Of a stretch of 64,000 bases of DNA, positions 23,367 to 34,684 are shown in pieces. Under the pieces are notes generated by a model. That model was not told the origin of the DNA. It saw only the letters and a program-made list of their open reading frames with translations, and ran no database searches. The translations under genes and the position numbers were made by a program. This stretch comes from Tuctoria greenei (taxonomy: Eukaryota; Streptophyta; Magnoliopsida; Poales; Poaceae), in NCBI GenBank assembly GCA_036927565.1, contig JAYESD010000009.1, forward strand, positions 166,554,929 through 166,618,928. The letters are read 5' to 3'. Positions within the stretch are counted from its first letter, which is position 1. Each line of letters starts with the position of its first letter.

Positions 23367-23852
23367 TGTCAATACCCGACATACTGGGTACCCTCGCGCA
23401 CAAGCTAGAGCCGCCTAGGTACCCCGCCTTCCAGTAGAGGTAGGGCCCGAGGGTGCCACATGTTCAGAAGGCCTGGACCCATCTGCATCAGATGGGTACG
23501 GGTACCCACAAGAGGCCCTGAAGAAGAGTTCAGCTCCCCCTTGGAGACGAGCTCCCAAGCAGCCACGTGTCGAGCAGGTAAGGATCCCTCTCCTCCATGA
23601 GACAGGGCTCCGGTGCTGCCACGTGGTTTGAGGCATTAGACACACCACCTCAAGTATAGGCAGGCTCCAGCGCTGGCATGTGTCCTGCAGCCCTAGAGTC
23701 TCCGCTCTATTCAGGAACAAGATCCAGGGTTGCCACATTGTCTGTAAGACGGGACCCGACCTCCTCCGCGGAGGTGAGCTCCCGAGCTGCCATGTGGTCC
23801 GTAAGACGGGACCTGACCTCCTCCGCGGAGGTGAGCTCTCGAGCTACCACGT

Positions 23853-24701
23853 TGTCGATACCTTGCAGATTGGGTACTCCCTCATAAAAGGAAGACAAGA
23901 CAGCTCCGACAACCTGCAGCTCCGGACCTAGCCTCTCCACTGAGGAGGGGTCCGGTGCTACCACGTGTCCCGACGAAACCGGACCTAGCCTCCCCGCTGA
24001 GGAGAGGTACGGTGCTGCCACGCGTCTCGAAGACTCTGGACCTAGCCTCCCCGCTGAGGAGAGGTCCAGTGCTGCCACACGTCTCAAGGACTCTGGACCT
24101 AACCTTCCCGCTGAGGAGAGGTCTAGTGCTGCCTCCGGACCTAGCCTCTTCGCCGAGGAGAGGTCCGATGCCGCCACCGCGCGTTTCGCAGCTCCGGAAG
24201 GCGACGTGTACACTCAAGACCTTATTAACGCGCCATCAACACTGCATGAATGTGTCATCAAGACACCTTGGTGCACCATGAAGACCCATCAAGATCCATT
24301 AACATGTCATCAGGACACGTTAATGCACCATCAAGACCCATTAACGTGTCATCAAGGCACTTTAATGCGCTTTCAAGGCTAATTAACCGGCGACCACCCG
24401 TTGGGCCCCTTTTATAATGTAATTTGTCGGCCCTTCACCTATAAAAGGACCAGGCAACCACGACAGAAGGGGGATAGCTCTCTCACACCTCGCTCATACG
24501 CTCACCACGAGCTAAGCACATGCAATACAACACAACCCCCCGTGGATGTAGAGTATTATGCCTCCTGGCAGCCCGAATCACATAAAAAGATCCTTGTATT
24601 CATTGTGCTCGTGGTTCCAAGAAATTTGCCCCTCCAAGAAGAACCTCAGCGGGCTGCTCCTTAGCAGGTCCGGGGGAAGTGTCGCAAAAACATCTTCGAC
24701 A
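23853..24701 (+). repeat. 5' LTR of the non-autonomous element
   Basis: It begins TGTCGATACCTTGC and ends CTTCGACA. TATA box CCTATAAAAGG near 24438-24448. U3 is five imperfect repeats of about 55-57 bp around CCTAGCCTCCCCGCTGAGGA and GGTCCGGTGCTGCCACG. Confidence 0.85.
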
Positions 24702-24723
24702 TTTTGGCGCGCCAGGTAGGGGG
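24702..24723 (+). other. Primer binding site of the non-autonomous element
   Basis: TTTTGGCGCGCCAGGTAGGG directly follows the LTR end, matching the minus-strand primer site at 40672-40691. Confidence 0.7.
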
Positions 24724-24939
24724 GCACTTTTTTGGATCGACGGGCCTCACCTCGATGGTGAATCTTCAATCCATCGCCGGCTCTTCTCGACCCTCGCGCC
24801 ATGAAGGGAGCAGGGAAGACGGTGCCACCTTCTGCTCCATAGCGGGCTGATCTAGCGGACACACGCTCCATGTTCTTGTGGTTAGTGCTATCACCACTCG
24901 ATAGCTTTCTACCGCTACTAGCGCCAGTGGGAGGTCCAA

Positions 24940-25465
24940 ATTGTGCAGCCTGCTTAGCCTCTTCTTGCACTCTCAGCAAGTGCCCCGTGACCCTAAGCCT
25001 GTACACTTTGCCTCATGGCTACTTCCGCCACCATACGACGACTACCTGCGACCACGACAACAATGACGTCACAAGGTAATTGTGACGTATCCAGTGTCCT
25101 TGGTTATTTTCTTCTTTGGAGTCCCATGTCGCTAAACGGTCACTCCACGAAAGGCTAATGCCAATAGTGGGTCCGAAGTGCGCTGTCTGCTTAGCCTGGT
25201 CATGCACCCTAAATATGAGCACTCTACCTATCTTGCGAATGAATATTGGGGGTCCGGAGTGTGCTACCTGCTTAGCCTGGTCCTACACCCTAAGTATGCA
25301 CACTCTACCTTTCCAACGTTATGGCTGAGTACTGAGGGCCGGACGTCTCCCAAAAGACTAATGTCAATGGGAGTTCAAGAGTGTGTAGCCTGCTTAGCCT
25401 GGTCGTGCACCCAAAGTCGTGCCCCGTGACCCTAAGCCAGTGCACTCTTCCTCCCCAGCACTGCA
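24940..25465 (+). repeat. Imperfect repeats (four copies, about 80 bp) in the internal region
   Basis: The core CTGCTTAGCCTGGTC-TGCACCCTAA-TATG occurs near 24952, 25185, 25266 and 25389, each preceded by a GTCCGxAGTGTG-like block and followed by xCACTCTACCT. No reading frame runs through all copies. Confidence 0.75.
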
Positions 25466-25788
25466 GTTCAGTACCGGGGACTGAAAGGCACATGCTCCTG
25501 GACAAAGCAATAACCAAAATCCGGATACTGTCACCATGTTCACATAATTATGCTTAATTATTATGTATAGTATTCCCTTTTTCGCCCTGTTACATCTTTA
25601 TGTCTGCCCACAACAAAACTGAGGGTAGGAAGATTGTAAACAATGAGCACTATTACTCTTTTTGTTGTCACTCTTGTGTAAGACTTCACCCTTCGGGCTC
25701 TACCGTCAGACACCTCTCAGGGGCGCCCGATGTTGATGTTCTTAGCGTTAATGATGGTGGCCCCACCTCTGGGATCACCGCCTCCCCC

Positions 25789-25808
25789 GAGGTGGGCCTA
25801 GGGGCCAC
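25789..25808 (+). other. Polypurine tract of the non-autonomous element
   Basis: GGTGGGCCTAGGGGCCAC abuts the 3' LTR. The minus-strand tract of the Tat-type element at 29313-29330 is GGTGGGTCCAGGGGGCCAC, nearly the same. Confidence 0.7.
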
Positions 25809-26648
25809 TGTCGATACCCTGCAGACCGGGTACCCCCGCATACAAGGAAGACAAGACAGCTTCGACAACCTGCAGCTCCGGACCTAGCCTCTCCGCCGAG
25901 GAGAGGTCCGGTGCTGCCACGTGTCCCGACGAAACCAGACCTATCCTCCCCGTTGAGGAGGGGTCCGGTGCTGCCACGCGTCTCGAAGACTCCGTACCTA
26001 GCCTCCCTGGTGAGGAGAGGTCCGATGCTGCCATGCGTCTCAAGGACTATGGACCTATCCTTCCCGTTGAGGAGAGGTTTGGTGCTGCCTCCGGACCTAG
26101 CCTCTCCGCTGAGGAGAGGTCCGATGTCGCCATCGCGCGTCCTGCAACTCCGGAAGGCGACGTGTACACTCAAGACTGTATTAACGTGCCATCAACACAA
26201 CATTAATGTGTCATCAAGACACCTTGGTGCACCATGAAGACTCATTAACGTGGCATCAGGACACGTTAATGCACCATCAATACCCATTAACGTGTCATCA
26301 AGGCACGTTAATGCGCTTTCAAGGCTAATTAACTTGGGGCCACCTGTTGGGCCCCGGTTATAATGTAATCTGCTAGCCCTTCACCTACAAAAAAGGACTA
26401 GGCAGCCACGACAAAAGGGGTGTAGCTCTCTCACACCTCGCTCATACGCTCACCACGAGCTAAGCATGCGCAATACAACACAACCCCCCGTGGATGTAGG
26501 ATATTATGCCTCCCGGCAGCCCGAACCACGTAAAAAATCCTCGTGTTCATCGTGCTCGTGGTTCCAAGAAATTCGCCCCTCCAAAAAGAACCTCTGCGGG
26601 CTGCTCCTTAGCAGGTCCGAGGGAAGTGTCGCAAAAACATCTTCGACA
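25809..26648 (+). repeat. 3' LTR of the non-autonomous element
   Basis: It begins TGTCGATACCCTGCAG and ends CTTCGACA. Length is 840 bp against 849 bp for the 5' copy; the TATA is decayed here (CCTACAAAAAAGG). Confidence 0.85.
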
Positions 26649-27313
26649 CACTAGTCCAACCACTTGCTCTGGACGGAGAGTTGCCAGTGTTAAGAGGGTG
26701 GTGTGCCTTGTCCCTGTCAAGGATTGAAGATACGCGGCTTCCCCAGACGCATGGCGCGGCGCACGCCTAATGCCAGGTACCGCTACGACCAATCGCATCG
26801 CGGTGAAGACGCCACAGGCCTATCCCACTCTGCCAAGTAGGTAGCTTACGGCGATAGAGACAGTTGGACGGGACATCCCCTGCCATTGTCAGCAACGGCA
26901 CATGGGCTACTAACGACTCAAGCGGCAAGACGATGGGTCTTCAAAGCCACGGTCAGAGGAAGCTTATGTGAGAAGTCTTAGATCATTAGGATAAGATCGC
27001 CTCGAGACCACCTGTCGGGCCCCAGACCCCACTTGTAAGGCGTTTGGCCTTGTCTATAAAAGGACCAGACCACCACCGTTACAAAGGACCCCAACATTGA
27101 ATCCCCGATACACACACGTATTCACACACACTAGCAATACAATCCATCATGGAGTAGGGTGTTACGCTCCTTGCGGCCCGAAACACGTAAAAACCACCGT
27201 CTCACACTCTCTCATACGCGCGTACACTTGATTGAGGCCTAATCCGCCGAAGAAGAACCTGTGCGGCTGCTCCTTAGTAGATCCGAAGGAAGTGTCGCAT
27301 AAACACTTTGACA

Positions 27314-28414
27314 GGTATCCTTTCGGAATGCATTCCTCTGTTGCCTAAACATGTGATTGGGAGGTAGCCAACATCTATGATAATAAAGTAGCATATCTTA
27401 CCATCATGACTGAGACTTATTTCATATCAGAAGTGGATATTGGACTTGTTAAACGACCACGAGTGCTCCAGCCAGAAAACATGTTATATGCTAATAAATC
27501 ATGAACATAACACAAGTATGCAGCTCGAAGGTTGAATTTTTGTTTTTGTAACAGTCGTACGCTTTGATTCCTAACATTTTCAACTCGTCAATCAACAACT
27601 TCAACATCACGTTGAGTAGTGAACCAGGATGATCTGATCCAGGTATGATAAGACAAAAGAACATGAACTAATATTTCATACAAATATATGATAGCAAGTT
27701 GTACAGAATAGCGAACACGGGCCAACAAGAGTATGGTGCGGCGTTTGTGCTGAACAGTGGGAAGTCATCTGTTGCCAACCCAATGCGAATATTTCTCGCA
27801 TCATTGGCGAAATCTGGATCGAGCAGTCCAGCGTCTTCCATGCCTCACCGTCGAACAAGTGCAACATGACTACGTTGTTCTCACGTACACCTTCTTTGTG
27901 CCACCTCATGTGTGTGGCTATTCTTTTCGAGAGAAACAAACACTCCAATCGAGGTGTGACAGGCAAGTAATAAAGCTACTTATATGCTACTTTAGTCATT
28001 ACATTTGCACCTTCGTCATTAACAACTTCGACAAACCTCGATTTACCACATTTTAAGCACTTGTTCTCATTGGCATGCTCTTTTCAGAAAAGCACGCAGT
28101 TGTTTGGGCATACATCAATCTTCTCATATTTCATACGAAGACCAAAAATCAAATTTTGGACTAATACATATCTTTAGACACTTTATGGGGATGTGGAAGG
28201 ATATCGCTGATCAAATTGATGAGATCGTTGTAGCAATTATTAGAGAAGAAATACTTGTACTTCATTGTCATAAGTCTAGTCATGAAAGTGAGGAGGGTCA
28301 CTTTGTTGTTTTCATGCAGCTGCTCTTCTGAAGCTTTGAGAAGCCTGAAAAATGCTTCAACCTTCATTGTAGGATGATCCTCCGTCAATTCAGGATTTAT
28401 AGTTTCAAACATCT
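27314..28414 (-). pseudogene. TNP2 transposase, segment 2 of 6 (Transposase_21 N-terminal half)
   Basis: The minus strand continues segment 1 with MFETINPELTEDHPTMKVEA. It then reads FFRLLKASEEQLHE, LTFMTRLMTMKYKYFFSN, LISDILPHPHKVSKDMY, then the Cys-rich CPNNCVLF with NENKCLKCGKSRF, LECLFLSKRIATHMRWH, DGEAWKTLD and RIGLATDDF. These are recognisable N-terminal TNP2 blocks. Several stops and frameshifts follow near 27660-27480. Confidence 0.88.
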
Positions 28415-29312
28415 TGTCGGTGGTCTGATCCGGCAGATCTCCCGACACTACTAAGAGTGTTTCACGGAGTTATAGTTCGGTGTGGGCGCGCAGAGATTCA
28501 AGAAGGTGAAATGTACAATGACACAATTGTTTACGTGGTTCGGGCCGCCTGAGCGTAATACCCTACTCCACGGGGTGTGTTGGTGTTGTATTGGATGTGC
28601 GAGCTCAAGTCAAATGACTAGAGTCCAGAGCGTGTGACAGCAGATCGAGGTCTAAGAGACGATCGATCTCTCAAAGCCCTCTCCAAACTTGTCCCTCTAT
28701 GTATCATCGGCCAGTCCTTTTATAGTACAAGGACTGTCCGTTACAAGTTAGCCTGGCCCGACATGTGGCCCTGGCGGTTACTAGTATTGATACACATTTT
28801 GTGCGTTTAACTACCCTTAATAGCCGTGTAATGGGCTTTGACAGCACCATTACTGGTAATAAGGGCTGTCCGATCGTGTGTCATTAATATAGCATTAATG
28901 ACACTCAATCGGGTCTTGAATTCCTTGATTCCCCTTTGAAGATTCGGAGCTATTGTGGAGTCTTCTCGAGGTTTGAGGCCGAAGATCTGACGGTTGGACA
29001 CGTGGCAGCTCCGGAGCATACCATGGTAGGTAGGTAGGTCCGGAGCCGCCAGGCACGTGTTAGTTCCGGAGCTTCCCTCGGTCTGGGGTTAGGTCCGGAG
29101 GGTGCTGCTATGGTACACATTCCGGAGCTTCCCCCTTACGGGCGGTAGCTCCGGTTTGATGGTACACGTGGCGACCCTGGGACTAACCATGTCGGGGAAG
29201 CACGTCCGGTCACGACTGACATGTGGGCCTCCGAAGGTCTTCAAACCCAGTAGATGGCATTCCTTAAGATTTTTACAATCCCAAGGGGTATACAGTACTC
29301 AAGGTACTGACA
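28415..29312 (-). repeat. 3' LTR of the Tat-type element
   Basis: Plus-strand ends are TGTCGGTGGTCTGATCC and GGTACTGACA. On the minus strand TACTATAAAAGG lies at about 28716-28727. Several GGTCCGGAG/CTCCGGAGC words and CACGTG boxes lie in the U3 side. Confidence 0.95.
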
Positions 29313-29330
29313 GTGGCCCCCTGGACCCAC
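29313..29330 (-). other. Polypurine tract of the Tat-type element
   Basis: On the minus strand GGTGGGTCCAGGGGGCCAC abuts the 3' LTR. Confidence 0.75.
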
Positions 29331-29849
29331 CTCCGAGGAAGATCCCTTGGGCGAAGTCATTCCGCCAGAGGTAGGTCCATCGTTCGACTTTTGAGCCGAG
29401 TCTTCAAGAGTCTTTAGGTGTGCCGTTGGCGATAGTTTTAGAGTTAAACCAACGCCACGTGGCATATCTTGGGTGCGGCAGATGAGATCTTTGGCGTGCG
29501 GATCTCACGCAATTGAAGGTCGTCGGTTCCCGATACGAAAATTGTATCGGTTCCGCGCGCCTTGTCAGGCCGCCGCCTTCGGGCTTCCCACCTTCCATGA
29601 TGACAACCGTTCACCTGGGTAAGAACCTCGACTTGATCGTCGAGGTGGTCCCGGGCCCTCTTGTCATTGGCAGGGTGAAGTTTTTGAATAGTATCTTTGG
29701 CTTCCCTGCGGTTTCCATCCAAGCGTTGCGGGGGCTTACTTAAGAAGGAAAGCACGCACCGTCTGGGGTTCTTTACGCCTCTCATCCGAACTTGCGCTCG
29801 AATCCTCAAACTCATACTTGCTTTTCCTCTCTTGCCTCGCTGTGCTGCG

Positions 29850-32800
29850 ATGGAGTTGGGTCTCCGCCAGAGCCGTTTGAAGACTGAAGGTGACTTGAAG
29901 AAGGTCCGGACCCTCATGGGGTGGTCCCCGGACTTCTTCAACCACCTAGTCCGCGCCGGGGGAGAGCTCCCATTTGAGAAAGAGCACTCCAGCGAGATGG
30001 TGTATTTCTCAGTGTACGCCATGGTGGGGTTGATCCCACCTTTTTCCTCCTTTTTCTTGATGTTGCTAGACTTCTATGGTTTGCAGTTGTACCACCTTGG
30101 CCCCACTCCATTCTTTTAGTGTCTATCTTTGTCCACTTCTGCGAAATGTGGGTGGGCATCCCCCCCTGCATTGAGCTTTTCCGGACCTTCTTCACCGTCC
30201 ATACCACCGGAAGGAGTGATGAGTATGTTGGCTTCTACTACTTTGTGAAGCGCAAGAAGTTCCCATTCAAGTACCTCCGGTCGTTCCCTTCTGGGAAATG
30301 GGATGATTGGAAGAAAGACTGGATAGTCATCCGGGTGGAGGAGCACGAGAAGCTGGAGCTGCCCGAAGGCCTCCCCAACATCGACACCAAAATTTGGAGT
30401 GAAGCTTCAGTGCTGTTGGATGCCTTCAACCCTGTTCTGACCAGGATCTGCCAATATGTGGAGGGAGGATTGACTCCTCAAGCGGTTTTTGCAATTTCCA
30501 GGTCAACAGGTGGGCACCGCTGAAGGGGAGAGAAAAACTCGCTTGGGCCCTCAACAGTGTAATGGACGACGACCGGGTCGAGACCGGGCTGAAGTCCAAC
30601 TTGGAGGGTGCGGCCTTGGAGTTTTATCTCAAGAAATTCCAGCACGACATTGACGTTGCGGGTGATGACTTGACCCCGCCACCAGCTTTCCTCCCTCTGA
30701 ACGTGGAGGTTCAGTTCAGGAGGGAGCTCCGGTGGACGATGCCGGCGCTTGACGATTTGGGTATCGTCGAGAGACGATCAACCTCCGGGATGGTAATTCC
30801 CGAAGCTTCTGAAAGCGGCTCCGCCCCTGCCCCGAAGCCAAGGACCGAAGTCACCGGCAAGGGCAAAGAGTTGGCGGATGAACCCCCGAGCTGGAAGAGG
30901 AAGCTGAAGCATGCTGGCCGGAGGTCCGTCAGGCCTGCGTCCTCTGCTGCGGCTCCTTCTCCTCGGAGGAGGAGGTCTTCAACAGCAGCGGCGACTGCAC
31001 CTGCAGCAGCGGCTTCCCGGTGTGTTACCCTCGGGCATGTGACTCCAGTACCGGGGCCAGCTAAGGGCTCCGGGTCCGGAGGTCCTTCTCGGTTGAGGGG
31101 GGGCTCTACCAAGGAAATGCCCGCGGCGGCAGCAAGTTCTGGGGGACCTTCCGGAGCTACCACGCCGGTTGCGGGTGTGATCAGTCCAGAACACCCGGGA
31201 AAGAGATTCTGTGCAAGCTGGTGCGGAAACCTTCCGAGGTAATTTTTAATCTTTACCTCAGTCAGTTGTTTTATGGTAGTAACTGTTTTTTAAGTTCCTT
31301 CATCCATCATCTGCAGCGTCCCCAAGAAAAGGAGTGAGGTTCCGACCTCAGCCACAGCAACTAAAGCTGTGCGGGCGGAAGCTTCTACTCCTGTCCCGAT
31401 GCCGCCCCAAGCGGTGGCTGAAGCTGCGGCAGCTCCGGCGCCAGCTGTCGTGGTCATGGACCTCGACTCATCCCCCGAGATTCCCGTGGTAGCGCCGGAC
31501 CACGGGAAAGAAGATGCGCCAGCGGCACCTGCCCCGGAGGTTGAAGCCCTGGGTCTTGATGCTGAGATGTTGGAAGCTTCGGCCGCTGAGCCGGAGGAAG
31601 TTGTGATCCCGGCCCCAGAGCCGGAAGTTATCGAAGTCCCGGCGTGTGAGCCGGATGTTGAGGAAGTCCCAGCGGTTGAGCCGGATACCTCTGAAGCTCC
31701 AACCGCAGAGCCGGTGGCTGCTGAAGCTCCGGACGAAGAGCCAATCTTTGTTGAAGCTCTGGCCTCAGGGCTGGTTGATGTTGAAGCTGCTCTGGCCACA
31801 GGGCTGGTTGCTGAAGATCTTCCAGCGCCCGAGCCGGTCGTTGCAGAGGCGTCAGTGCCCGAGCCTATGGAGGTCGAGGCACCAACACCCGAGCCACCAG
31901 CGGAGGAGGTGCCCAGGCCGGAGCCTGAAGATGTTCCTTCCCCGGAGGCGATGTTACCGGAGGTGCCCGCTGCTGAACCAGGGTGCTCTGATGAAGCTGT
32001 TGGCCCCCTGCCTGAGGGGGCAGATGAAGATCTGGCGGCAGGGACTTCGGAACCACTTCCGGAGGTTGGAACTTCTTTTGGCGAACCTTCCTCGATGGCG
32101 ACTGAGGCTATCCCGGAGGACGGCCCTAGTGCCCTGGAGGCTCAGGGGACCACTCTTGTGGAGTGGGACCCAATTTTTGTAACTGAGAACCCGCTGTAAC
32201 CAGCGGAGAAGACCCCATTAGGTCCGGAGCCTATCCCCTGTCGTTGTCTATCGACAACGCCTGCTCCAGTCTGCGTCAAGTTTAGCTCACGTTCTACCAC
32301 GACAGCAAGGCTCTTGAAGAGGAGAGCCAAACCCTTAGGAGGTGGCGTAATCAACTCTACTTCGAGACCAAGCTGGCGCAGTCGAGGCTGGCAGACGATA
32401 AGGAGTGGATCAAACAGGAGAAGGTCCGCCTGGAGTACTGGGGCAAATTATTGGATGATAGGGAGAGCTTGATCCGTGCCCTCGACGACCAATCCTGGGC
32501 CATCCATGAGCAGGCCAAAGCAGCTAATAGTGCGGCTGATGATTGCCAAGAAAGGCTTGAAGCCATCAACACTAGCCTCATCAAGCGCCGGGAGGCTCTT
32601 GAGGTGAGGGAGAAGATGCTCGAAGACGAAGAGCAACATCTCCTAGAGCTTCGGGATGATGTCGTGAGGAGGGAGGAGGAGCCCGCCGAAAAGGTGGCTC
32701 TGACTGACAAGGGCCTCGAGGAACGCGCCAAGAAATTGGAGGAGCGTTGCATTGAGGAGGAGAAGAAAGCCTATGAGTGAGGGCAGGAGTTCTATAATCA

Positions 32801-33371
32801 AGAGTGTGCCGTCGCTGCCAGGGAGTAGAAAGTTAGTGGCCAGGAGAAGGACCTGGTCAACCGCCGGAACAAGATCCACCTCCGGGAGGAGGAGCTCGGA
32901 AAACTCGAGAAGCAGGTTGCTGAAAAGATTCAGCAAAATGCCAAAGAGGTTGAGCGCCTTGCTCGTGAGAATTCCGAACTGGCGGCGGCCAGAAGATCCT
33001 TGAAAGAACTGCAAGATTTGAGGAGTGCGGACTCCCAACGGGTTTGGGAGTTCCTGGGCAAAACCAACGACGTGCTGACGCCCATGGGTTTCAGTCCCGT
33101 GCGTCCGGATGATCTGGAGCCGGAGCTGGACCTAGCGTTGCAGGCGTTGAGCTCGGCGGGTGACAAACTCTCCAAAGTGGGTGACGTTATCGCGGACCAG
33201 TTGGAGACTGCGGGTCAGTCCCTGGCTAAGAACGTCGCAGAGTATTTGCTGACGTGCTACACCAGCCGGGATCCCCAATTCTCCCTGGACCCGGTGCTTG
33301 AAGGTGAAGCCACCCGAGCCAACGTGTCGGAGGTTGCTCAGAAGGTCGTCCAGTTCTTCCATAGAATCTAG
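29850..33371 (+). pseudogene. Antisense gene of the Tat-type element ('putative gypsy type transposon' family), decayed
   Basis: This is the decayed copy of the intact gene at 56861-60316. Exon 1 (29850-31238) starts MELGLRQSRLKTEGDLKKVR and has the PF04195-like domain with FVHFCEMWVGIPPCIELF and KWDDWKKDWIV. The intron is 31239-31316 (GAG|GTAATT ... CTGCAG|C). Exon 2 has Pro/Glu/Ala-rich repeats (PEPEV, VEPDT) and a long Glu/Arg/Lys coiled-coil part, ending in a TAG at 33369-33371. Breaks against the intact copy: a one-base deletion before 30110, a frameshift near 30495, TAA at 32197-32199 replacing GAA, and further stops near 32280, 32780 and 32828. Function is unknown. Confidence 0.85.
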
Positions 33372-33641
33372 GACCATCTCTCTGTAGCTCCCGATTGTAT
33401 TCTCTCTTTTTTCTCCAATTTTGTAATCCCTTGTCTCCATATGAATGAAATCCAATATTTGTTAATGAATTTCATTTTTTGTCTTCAACACTTTTGTCTT
33501 CACTTGGCCCCCTGGTAGATGTACACAATTTGATTGTGAACATGTACCAAGAGGATATTGAATTTTGTTGAAGACTTGTTTACTTCGAACTTGTAGAGTA
33601 TAGGTCCAAAGTCTTCGATAGTGAAGGCCCCCTGAGGTTGC

Positions 33642-33954
33642 CAGAGCTCAGAAGCTCCGCCATTGACCACCGTTGGAGCTTAGTAGCTCCGACAATAGTC
33701 TCTATCAACGCGTAGAGCGTCGATAGCTAACCCTCTGGGGTGTCGGAGCTTGATAGCTCTGGCATTGACCTTTGCCAACGTGTAGCTTGTTAGCAACAGA
33801 CTCCGTTATGGAGTCTTCTCACCATCTTTTATTTTGCGTCGACGGCTGGTCTCCCTAGTTTTACCGGAGCTTGTTAGCTCCGATGATGCTCGTTTTCAAT
33901 GTTTAACATCGATTTCAAGCCATCTAGGGGACATCGGAGCTTTGCTAGCTCCGG
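33642..33954. repeat. Array of five CGGAGCTT-TAGCTCCG hairpins between convergent genes
   Basis: Self-complementary words of the form GGAGCTTNNTAGCTCC occur at 33642-33659, 33675-33690, 33744-33762, 33865-33882 and 33935-33954. They lie between the stop of the antisense gene (33371) and the stop of pol (34685). Confidence 0.85.
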
Positions 33955-33989
33955 TTTTCCTCCATCAACGTGAATTCTTTATTTTTCCT

Positions 33990-34684
33990 GCACACTAAAG
34001 CCAAGAAAAATAGTAAAATTCGTTCCTTGTCTATAACTTCGTCGCGTATTCTCGAGAAAGTTTTAGGTCAAACGCAATTCTGAATACAATCGAATGCATT
34101 GCCTTTTTTCCTCTAGATCCAATTGTACTTGGACCCGCCCTACTTCGGTCTGTCGGGGTGTAGGTAGAGTGGCGTACTTAGGGTGCTTGACCAGGCTAAG
34201 TCGATAGCACACTCCGGCCCTAGATTGGCTTGGCGGCATTCAGGCGAGTGGGCCATGCACAATATTTGAATCCAGAAGAGTTAACAATACAGCTCAAATT
34301 GTACATGAATTGGTCGAGCTAAAATTTCTTAAGAATTGCACAACTTTGTTATAGACAAGAAAGAGAAAAATAAAAAATGTTGAGCCTGTACAAAATAAAT
34401 GCACGTGGAGTCTATTTCACATGAAGATGTCTTTCATTATAGGTTCGGGGTACAGGGGAAACAAGTACACTCTTAGGGTACGGAACCAGGCTAAGCGTGT
34501 TTCATTTCTCGTTTGACCCAGGGTAGCTAGCCACACTTTTAGTTCTGAGACTGTGACAAGTGTTGGCATGAACTTTGCGGACCTTCCGGAAAAGGTCCGG
34601 TTGTTCTCCCGGAGGAACTACCCGACTCTATACAATGACTCTATAACGTACACCTCAAGTTAATACAGACTCACCTCCGTGATA
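33990..34684. other. Spacer between pol and antisense gene
   Basis: There is no ORF of note. CTTGTCTATAAC (about 34037) and its complement GTTATAGACAAG (about 34350) bracket 300 bp holding GTACTTAGGGT-type words. The layout is repeated at 60890-61570. Confidence 0.6.

Larger units (their letters stand above)
23853..26648 (+). mobile_element. Non-autonomous LTR element, 2.8 kb, nested in a solo LTR
   Basis: Left LTR 23853-24701 and right LTR 25809-26648 are close copies with TG...CA ends. Internal sequence (24702-25808) starts with a primer-site type TTTTGGCGCGCCAGGTAGGG and ends with a polypurine tract, but has no gag or pol. Flanks CACGT and CACTA agree at three of five bases. Proteins must be supplied by another element; PBS and PPT resemble those of the Tat-type element at 28415-41590. 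Confidence 0.82.
23367..27313 (+). mobile_element. Solo LTR of the same gypsy-like group, interrupted by a nested element
   Basis: The outer LTR begins TGTCAATACCCGAC (23367) and ends CACTTTGACA (27313). The flanks GATAT and GGTAT form a one-mismatch 5-bp duplication. Its own sequence is 23367-23852 plus 26649-27313 (about 1.15 kb), the normal size for this LTR group. TATA box GTCTATAAAAGG at about 27052-27063. The nested element at 23853-26648 lies in U3. Confidence 0.82.

Noticed and set aside
31290..31799. Minus-strand 169-codon Ala/Ser/Thr-rich ORF, and the 353-codon ORF at 57976-59037
   Set aside because: They are the complement of the acidic repeats of the plus-strand antisense gene; intron and homology support the plus strand.
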